Shown here piece by piece: positions 56,172 to 64,000 of a DNA stretch of 64,000 bases. The notes beneath the pieces are model-generated. The model saw only the letters and a program-made list of their open reading frames with translations. It searched no databases and had not been told where the DNA came from. Position 1 is the first letter of the stretch; each line of letters opens with the position of its first letter. The stretch is from Malachius bipustulatus (taxonomy: Eukaryota; Arthropoda; Insecta; Coleoptera; Melyridae): assembly GCA_910589415.1 (NCBI GenBank), contig CAJUUM010000003.1, forward strand, positions 1-64,000, in the 5' to 3' direction. The position numbers and the translations under genes are program-made.

Positions 56172-58857
56172 GGAAACATGCACACGAGGGGGTTGCAGGA
56201 TTTGCGGTTCTCGACATAATTCGTTATTGCATGAGTCGACTCCAATAATCAAGGAGGTGACAAACCACGCATCCCGTGGCTCCAATATACTTTTGGCTAC
56301 TGCTCGTGTGGCTGTTTGCACCCCCACCAATGGGGAGGCTCAAGCCAGAGCTCTGTTAGATTGCGGTTCACAGAGCAATTTTATAACAAAGGATCTTTGC
56401 AATCAGCTGAGAATTGAATCAATTCCTACGAAAATATCAATAGTAGGAATAAGTGGTGCAATTTCTAGCATCAACGAGAGATGCATTATAACAATTGCAT
56501 CCAATTGCTCTTCATATAAAAAATCCATATCCTGTTATGTTCTTGACGAAATAACAGATCAACTACCAGTCGTTGACTTGGATAATTGTTCTAATTGGAA
56601 CATTCCTGACAGCGTTAGTCTAGCAGACCCGAACTTCCATCAGTCGGGAGACATTCACCTTCTGCTAGGAGCAGGAGTCTTTTGGGACATATTAAACGAT
56701 GGCAAGCTGCGCATTGATAACACGCAGCTGACTTTACAAAACACGTCCCTTGGTTGGATCGTGTCTGGTACCCATCCAGATGCTCCCACCAAAATGCACT
56801 GTCATTTTGCTAGAGACATTCATTACCAATTGGAGAAGTTCTGGGAAGTCGAGGAAGTATTGAGTCATCAATCAGTGCTTTCTCCAGATGAACAGAAATG
56901 CGAGAATATTTTTGAAGAAACTACAACACGTCATCACGACAGCAAGTTTGTTGTAAAAATTCCTTTGAAGGTCTCGCGAGAAGCCTTGGGTGACTCTAGA
57001 ACAATAGCGCTAAAGAGATTTCTCAACTTACAACGGAAAATGCAAAATAATCCTCAATTTGGAAAACTTTATAACTCATTCATGAATGAGTATGAGACAC
57101 TTGGACATATGTCCAGGGTAGATCCAAGAAATCTTCCCCGAGACATTTACTTTCTGCCACATCATGGTGTCACAAAAGATAACGGGAATACAACAAAACT
57201 TCGTGTAGTATTTGATGGCTCAGCAAGGAGCTCCACAGGATCATCACTTAATGATCTGCAGTTCATAGGCCCAAAAGTTCAAGATAATCTTCATTCGATC
57301 TTTTTAAGATTTCGTGTTCCGAAATACATAATAGCTGCAGACATTAAAATGATGCATAGGCAAATTTGGGTAAATCACGAGGACCGTCCACTACAATTAA
57401 TCCTTTGGACTTCGGAGCCTAGTGCTGAACCACAGGAGTACATGTTAAATACAGTCACATACGGGTTGGCTTCATCACCGTATTTGGCCACAAGATGTCT
57501 CAAACAGTTAGCTATTGAGGCAAAAGATAAATACCCAATGGCATCCCAGGTAATGTTGACAGACATTTATATGGATGACCTACTAACAGGCACTGATTCA
57601 GCTCATGAAACGGTGTCCTTAGCAAAGGATATTCAAGGTATCTTACATTCAGCAGGCTTTCCCCTGCATAAGTGGATTTCCAACAATGAGGAAATTCTAT
57701 CACATTTCGTATCACCAGATACGGTTAAAGAGACCTTCTGTCAGTTGGGTGACTACACTGATAGTAAAACTTTGGGACTTTTGTGGTCCCCTAAAGAGGA
57801 TGTATTAAGGTACTTTATCAAGGAATTTGACCCATCGGCAGTCAGTACGAAGAAATCGTTACTCTCTGACATTGCTCAGGTTTGGGATCCCTTGGGACTA
57901 GTTGCTCCATGTGTTATAAGGGCAAAGTTCATGTTGCAAAGGATGTGGCAACTCAAGTTGTCATGGGATGAACAAATTCCGAAAGACCTGCTTCAAGAAT
58001 ATCAGACATTTAGACAACAATTGTCTACATTAAATCAATTAAAGATCCCCAGAAGGGTCTCTGGTGGTCCAGTGATGTCCATGCAACTTCATGGCTTCGG
58101 AGATGCTTCTCAGGAGGGATACGGCGCGTGTGTTTATATACGCACACAAATGACTGATGGACAAACTAATTGTAATTGGTTATGTGCTCGATCAAGGGTC
58201 GCGCCTTTAAAAACTTTAACAATACCAAGACTTGAGCTTTGTGCTGCGCTTCTCTTGTCTGAACTAGTTGATAAGGTCATAAATTCATTACGGGTCAATT
58301 TGGAGTCCATTCATTTGTGGTCTGACTCTTCCATTGTCCTCTGCTGGATACAAACAGTACCCAGTAAACTTCAAGTCTTTGTTTCGAACAGAGTCGCTCG
58401 CATTCAGACTCTTACCAAGGATAAACAATGGCATCACATTTCGTCTGAGGATAACCCCGCAGATATTGTTTCGCGTGGCACAGAGGCAGAGTCGCTTATT
58501 TCAAACCCTCTTTGGTGGCACGGGCCAAGCTGGCTGCCCCTTTCCTCAGAAGAGTGGCCGATCTCGTCATTAGTTTTTGAACCTGAAATTCCGGAAATTC
58601 GCAAGGCGGCCAGATCACTGGTAACTTGTCAGGTGGGAAGTTTCAACATTTGGGATAGGTACTCGGATTTTAATAAATCAAAACGCATTACGGCGTATCT
58701 GCTTCGTTTCCTTAGTAACTGTAGGGCTTCACCGGAAAATAGAAAACAGGGACCTTTGACGGTTACAGAGCTTACCAATGCTGTCAATACATTAGTCAGA
58801 TGTGCGCAGGCAGAAACATTCTCTAAGGAAATACAGTGGTTGAGGGAAACTAACTAA
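56172..58857 (+). pseudogene. pol: BEL/Pao Pol: end of Gag, protease, RT, RNase H
   Basis: It begins with the remainder of the cut knuckle and another Cys/His motif (CRICGSRHNSLLH). The aspartic protease is at ALLDCGSQSNFITKDL; RT at LRVVFDGSARSS, ADIKMMHRQIWV and YMDDLLTG; RNase H at HGFGDASQEGYGACVYI, LELCAALLLSEL, WSDSSIVLCWI and NPADIVSRGT. All are BEL/Pao-type. A stop at 58855-58857 lies in a (AACT)3 run; the integrase zinc-binding region goes on in the next frame, consistent with a 4-bp slippage. The frame from 56086 upstream is LINE tail, not BEL. Confidence 0.93.
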
Positions 58858-60149
58858 CTCAAAGGTATACAAAGGCATTTTAAAACGCTTAAACCCGTTT
58901 ATCGATGATTTTGGTCTTCTTCGGGTGGGTGGAAGACTAGAGAGTTCAAATTTTCCTTACGAGAAAAAACATCCTCTGTTACTTTCTGCCAAACATCCCT
59001 TGACAAGGCAACTTTTTTTACATAAACATGTAACTCTTTTACATGCCCCTCCTCAATTACTTCTATCTTCAATCAGAGAAGAGTATTGGCCTTTGGGAGG
59101 TCGTTCTTTGGCACGTTCAACAGTTCACCGATGCGTACGCTGCTTTAAAACCACCTTATTCTTTAACTCCACAGATGGGTAACTTACCTCCATTACGAGT
59201 ACAGGAAAATCTTCCTTTCTCTGTAAGTGGTACTGACTTTGCCGGACCCTTCCTCATTCGAGACAGAAGAGGTCGAAATTGTAAAACAATCAAATGTTAT
59301 ATTTGCCTTTTCATTTGTTTCACCACAAAGGCTATTCACTTGGAAATTGTCACGGATTTATCCACTCAGGGGTTTATGATGTGTTTTAGAAGGTTTTTCT
59401 CACGTAGGGGTAAACCTTCCCATATATTTTCAGATAACGGTACAAATTATGTTGGTGCAAAAAATGAGCTTCGAGAGCTATATAAGTCACTTTCATCAAA
59501 TCACACAGGTATTCACGATAATCTTACCTTAGAAGGTATTTCGTGGCATTTTATTGCTCCCCGTTCCCCTCATTTCGGCGGACTGTGGGAAGCTGGCGTT
59601 AAGACGGTTAAACATCACCTATTAAGGGTGATGAGAAAGACTCACTTCACCTATGAACAATTTAACACAACATTAATTCAAATTGAAGCGGTGATTAATT
59701 CCCGTCCACTCACTCCATTATCCTCGGATCCCAATGACCTTGAGGCTCTCACTCCGGCGCATTTTTTAATCGGGAGAAGGTTGACTGCCATTCCGGACCC
59801 CAACTATCAGTTTATCAAGGAGAATCGTCTCTCATACTACCAGCAGGTTATTGCCAAGCAGCAACACTTCTGGCAGCGTTGGTGTCAGGAATATGTCGCA
59901 GAGCTTCAAGAACGTCAAAAATGGTTTCAGAATCTCCATAGTCTACAAGTGGGCTCCATGGTTCTTATTAAAGACAACAACGTACCTGTTCTTTTATGGC
60001 GATTAGGACGTGTTGTTGACATTCATAGTGGTGCTGACGGTGTAGCCAGGGTGGCCTCCATTAAAACTTCTAGTGGTGTGGTGAAACGAGCGTTTACCAA
60101 AATTTGTCCTTTACCAATTAATGAAGACTCAAGTGATAGTGAAAGCTAA
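58858..60149 (+). pseudogene. BEL/Pao integrase and C-terminal domain, frameshifted
   Basis: LLRVGGRLESSNFP and a zinc-binding HHCC region (HRCVRC) run in one frame to about 59150. After a shift near a TTTAAAACC run the core follows in another frame: SGTDFAGPF (Asp 1), HIFSDNGTNYVGAK (Asp 2) and HFGGLWEAGVKTVK (Glu). The end (WQRWCQEYVAELQERQKW, GSMVLIKDNNVP) is the DUF5641-type domain usual in BEL elements. With the break at 58857 this means two frameshifts in an otherwise fresh copy. The frame stops at 60149, about 190 bases before the 3' LTR. Confidence 0.92.
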
Positions 60150-60343
60150 TAATTAGACTCATTTGGCATTTTTTGATCTTTAGATTACATGTTTCTTTAT
60201 TAAAGGACTTTTACTTGTTATGTTATGATAATGTTGTACTTAACAGTTATGTTAACGACACAATTATGTACCTTTGGAATATTGATAATACTTTAGTAAC
60301 CATATTATTGTGTTGAAAGTTAATACTTTCAAGGCGGCCAGAA

Positions 60344-60562
60344 TGTTACGTCTTATTTTAATATTCTTGTATTTTAATCTTTTTATTCAATTTGGCAACC
60401 TTGCCAGTTCCGGCAAGTGCTGATGTTTGCTTCTTAGTAAGCAGGGAAAAAAACAACAACACCTAGTTACGATTTGTAAACTTAATGTCAATAATAATAA
60501 TTAATAAATTACATCAATTGAACCCTTTTGTGTTTCGAATGTGGGCAGTGAACACCCCTACA
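60344..60562 (+). repeat. 3' LTR (219 bp) of the BEL/Pao element
   Basis: One-base deletion relative to the 5' LTR. Preceded by a purine-containing AAGGCGGCCAGAA, a weak polypurine tract, and followed by the ATGGG duplication. Confidence 0.97.
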
Positions 60563-60567
60563 ATGGG

Positions 60568-63195
60568 TTAGCTCGACCAAGCACCCTAGCAGTGTTTTTT
60601 TTTTTTATAGACTGGTTCATCCCTGCAACACTTCTCTAGCTTATGTTTGTAATATTTGTGTCGTATATGTTTCAGAAATGCCCGATCGCATGATTAATAA
60701 TCAAAGCATCGACTAATAATTTACGATATACAGTGCCCGCCAAAACGTTCGCACTAGGTACCTACATGGAATTTTTTTTTGTTATCCATCTTTTTTTGAA
60801 AATTTTTTTCGTCGTAAGTTTGTGCCTTCAAAAAGATTAAATTTGAGCGCATTACTAGATCCATGGTGTGAATTTTAGTTCAAGAAAAAATGTTCTTATA
60901 AACTTAAATCATAAAAAACGTGATATTTCGAAAACTAACCGTGTTTTGCGGGAAATTTCGGCGAAGTTTTCGTTCGATATATTCACCAAATGTAATGTCA
61001 GCTATAATAGAAATTAAATTTTTTTATACAGGTAAAAGTTGCAATTATTGAAATTTCAAGTTTTTGCTCATTTTTCTTAGTGTAATTTTGAATTTTGAAT
61101 ATTTTGACTGCAATATTATGAAATAAAAGTGTAAGGTAAGCAGTTCATAAGTTCCGGAAATTCTCCAATTTCGTGTACCTATTATGACCGAAACGAATGT
61201 TTATCCTTGAGTTCGACGTTAAGGGATTAAAATTGGGTATCTTGGTCGAGCTGGCATACGCCCTAGTACATTAGTTCTCGGGGAGTTCAAGAGGCTTGTA
61301 AAATGCGTGTAGTTTTGCGAAATTAATTACTACTTCAGTTGGCTAATCACAGTTGTTTTATTTTCAATAAAGCTACGAACTGTCATGATTTCGTAAAAGT
61401 GGGTACACGCATTTCGCGAGCCTCGTGAATACCCCTATAGGTTTGAAAACATGTATTGTGTTGGGAAATGAAAGGTGTCATTTCTTGGTTTATTATAAGA
61501 AACCAAGTTTCTATTTCTACATTAACATGAGTCCGCAAACGCACCGTTTTCACGATACGGGGTGTAAAAAATTAAATTTTGATTTATAGTGTGAAACGAA
61601 CCAAAATTCATTCAAATAAAAGAAAATATCACCTCTATCAAACACCGCCAATTTTTTTCGCTTATTATCTGAGAAATCACCAGCTTCCAAGTATAAGAAT
61701 TTCTTTAAAGTTTAGTGTGAATATAACAATATCCTTGAAGGACAATACCTACGTGACCATGTAAAAGGAGCCTGTCGGGATATTATACAAAAGGAACCAT
61801 TTCTTTTATTAATCTTATTCATAAAGTTCAATACCAACGTTTCTTTCCCCAGCGATATGGTCTAGAGTTGCATTTAGCTAATTTACGAATAAGTGGCCAA
61901 CCTATTTGAATATAATAGAATTTTACAACCTAAGCGAGACGTAAAGTCTCCATGCAACAAAACTTTTCTAGGTAGATAGTAAAATTTTAATGAGCTGCCG
62001 TGAAATCGCTGTAAAGCTATAGACACTCTAATGGGCAGTTTATTGTTACGAAGAGGAAGAAAGCAGACCCTAAATAAACAAACCGCATATTGCTTGAGTC
62101 TAAATGGCACTGGACGAGGCATTCAGAGGAGACCGCTGCAGTTCAAAGGAAAAATTCTTTGAATTTACCGACAATATACACGAGGGTCCAGGAAGAGAGA
62201 ATTGTCGATGGAAGGCAGGTATCCACGTTGGTACTTAAAAACTCATTAGTCAACCCAAGTACCAGGAGAAGAGACTATGTCGAACATGATTGGGTGGAGG
62301 AGTCCTAAAAGAATCCGATTGGCCGGATCGGACACCACCTACACCGACTGCCGGAGATTTTTTGAGGAAAGCCGAAGTTTTTGAAACGAAAACTAGGACA
62401 GTTGAAATGTAACCTTCGAAGCAGTAACTAGTAAAATCTTGAAGAGCTTTTTAGTGACTTCCGCCGTTATTTCTCGCACTTCAGTACTACTTCAGGTGAT
62501 CTAATTTTTGTCTCGCGAACGGGAAATTTGTGGAAGATGTTTTTTTACCCCGAGTGTTAGTGAAACGAAGATGGAGAGACAAATCAACAATTGCACACCA
62601 CCGTCCTCCAAGACCTGCAGCGTTGGAAGCCACCCAGACGAAGGCCCCCGTTGAGCTCCGACACCCCGAGGGCTAATAAAAGGTCAGGTGTACATTTTAC
62701 AACAATTATGATATTTTCTTGCTCATACCTATTTTTTTCGATCATCTTTACTTGAACATATCCATAACATTTTTTTATCAACCTGTGTGTTTATATAGCG
62801 GCTATAGATGTTTCATTAATAATAATAAGTATACACTAGAATATTCATTACTTTAAATTTATTATTTTTTTATAATTATTTGTGAGGTATAGGGAGATTA
62901 TTTTGCATTTTATTTAATCAAATTTTAAACCAATCATTATCAACCGATATGGTAAAACCCTTTAAAAATATTTAATCACTACTTATGGCATTTCCTCTAG
63001 GAACAAATAAAGCAAAATTCATTAACTTCCGAATCAATCAATTTTAGAATAAATTCATGCTAAAGCGCTTAAAGCAAAATATGAAATGACCAAATGAAAT
63101 TAATCCACTTAAAATCAAGTGGTTCGTTTTTGTACAAAACTCTCTTTCGTTTTTCGTGTCAACATTCATCCGAATGTAATTAAAAAGGTAGTAAG
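60568..63195. other. Unassigned sequence
   Basis: No recognisable domain. GC content rises at 62080-62680, where frames at 62090-62308 (plus) and 62584-62781 (minus) occur, but neither has a motif, repeat partner or splice support I can defend. No RNA gene seen. Confidence 0.4.
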
Positions 63196-63338
63196 ATGAC
63201 TCATTGGGGTTTTAAGGCTTCCGTTCAAAGAAAACGCAAGCGTGTGAGTGAGAAGGCAAACAGTGTGACAGTAGTTAGTAGTAGAGCAAAGCAAAGGGTT
63301 AAAAGGCCATGTGTGGAACTTAGACACAATGAGTTCAT
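63196..63338 (+). CDS. Candidate first coding exon of an unrecognised basic protein
   Basis: An ATG at 63196 opens 47 codons plus two bases, ending at a strong donor (TTCAT|GTAAGTACC). The peptide starts MTHWGFKASVQRKRKRVSEK and is rich in Lys/Arg with two nuclear-localisation-like clusters (QRKRKR, AKQRVKRP). If spliced, the gene continues beyond or near the window end; no partner exon is clear in 63345-64000. Base composition is less AT-biased than its surroundings. Could also be chance. Confidence 0.35.
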
Positions 63339-63344
63339 GTAAGT

Positions 63345-64000
63345 ACCTTTCGATCTAGGACCTGATAGTGAATCATCTTTTGTCTATACACTGGCGCTCG
63401 GAGAATGAGGCAGTGTTAATTCAATGCAAAATCAAGCTTTTATAAGCATATATGAATTCTGGGTTGATATCAAAAGAACCTCTGGTTGGTATATAGGCTG
63501 TTTAGGTGGGAGATACCTAGTTTATTAATAAAGCTAATAAACTTTGTCTTTACAGATAGCACTAGCACTATGGTTTGAATATCGAATAAGATCAGTTTCA
63601 TGATCATAGATAAGATTTGGTAAATTTTCTTACCAATACTTATATTTTCCATTTGTGACCATAAGGAAATAATTGTCAGGTGCATTTCCAATAATCAACA
63701 CGGTCAAATAGCCGAGTTTCAACACAGACTCTCACAGTCGAAATATACCTATTAAATAATCTTTCTAAATGACATTGCTCATCTACAATATTTTCCTAGC
63801 TTCGTCTAATAATCAGTGAAATTTAGCAGTACTCATAATCCTTACGAAAAGGACCGATTAATTTTACTAATCAACATCTCTTCAGTTTTTCTTCATTTTA
63901 AAATGAACCTCTCAGCTTTAAAACTACCGAAAAGAGGCCAAACGTTTTCTTTCCTTTTCGAATAATCTTTTATCGACGTTTCCATGCAAATAAGTCCATA
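63345..64000. other. Unassigned sequence to window end
   Basis: No gene or repeat recognised. It would be the first intron if the exon at 63196-63338 is real. Confidence 0.35.

Larger units (their letters stand above)
49685..60562 (+). mobile_element. BEL/Pao LTR retrotransposon, young, with a nested LINE
   Basis: Both LTRs, a 5-bp target duplication (ATGGG at 49680-49684 and 60563-60567), a primer-binding site, Gag, aspartic protease, RT, RNase H, integrase and the BEL-type C-terminal domain are all present in order. Without the 4.3-kb LINE insert (51851-56164) the element is about 6.6 kb. The LTRs differ by one base only, so the insertion is recent. Confidence 0.97.

Noticed and set aside
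62090..62308. 72-codon frame in a less AT-rich stretch, with a 65-codon minus frame nearby
   Set aside because: No motif, splice support or repeat partner; left as unassigned.

Overview
The window is AT-rich eukaryotic DNA, almost certainly from an insect. The evidence is the mix of mobile elements: a BEL/Pao LTR element primed by tRNA-Tyr, PHD-finger LINEs, an R2-like LINE fragment, PIF/Harbinger with a MADF accessory gene, piggyBac, mariner-like and hAT elements, and many foldback MITEs. Short introns and GTAAGT/GTGAGT donors also fit. I cannot fix the order; a repeat-rich beetle or hemipteran genome would fit. Nearly everything readable is mobile-element DNA. The only clearly host-like intact gene is a macro-domain ADP-ribose hydrolase (OARD1/TARG1-like) at 21.3 kb. 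An unrecognised two-exon gene (30.5-33.3 kb) and a candidate first exon (63.2 kb) may also be host sequence.

Layout. 0-1.6 kb: 5' part of a LINE on the minus strand. 2.4-5.6 kb: a piggyBac transposase pseudogene split by a PIF/Harbinger element and by an R2-like LINE fragment. 6.6-8.6 kb: a second Harbinger locus, with the transposase on plus and a MADF/BESS accessory gene on minus whose intron contains it. 9.5-10.3 kb: a LINE remnant. 11.06-13.0 kb: a satellite of 205-bp dimers and 92-bp monomers with higher-order structure. 13.2-17.5 kb: a mariner-like remnant and two TTAA-flanked piggyBac-type non-autonomous elements. 14.8-20.25 kb and 33.46-35.73 kb: two diverged colinear copies of one block; a 5S-rRNA-derived SINE sits in the first copy and the second keeps the empty site. 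21.3-22.6 kb: the macro-domain gene and an inverted decayed copy. 23.5-29.4 kb: foldback MITEs and a hAT element with an 8-bp target duplication. 30.4-33.3 kb: the two-exon gene, whose intron carries foldback elements. 35.7-41.3 kb: tandem repeats of about 1.2 kb and a 437-bp direct repeat.

41.9-45.4 kb: the most interesting element. A 3468-bp unit is bounded by 30-bp terminal inverted repeats (one mismatch) and flanking TATA. It carries one spliced gene for a large zinc-motif protein of an uncharacterised insect family, with Asp motifs that look like a nuclease core, and clustered copies of TACGACTTTT near its ends. I read it as a DNA transposon whose transposase is that protein.

49.7-60.6 kb: a very young BEL/Pao element (220/219-bp LTRs that differ by one base, TSD ATGGG). 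A PHD-finger LINE with a (TTA)n tail is inserted in it and cuts the second Gag zinc knuckle. 60.6-64 kb: unassigned apart from the candidate exon. Coordinates given as boundaries of MITEs and decayed copies are approximate unless a target duplication is named.
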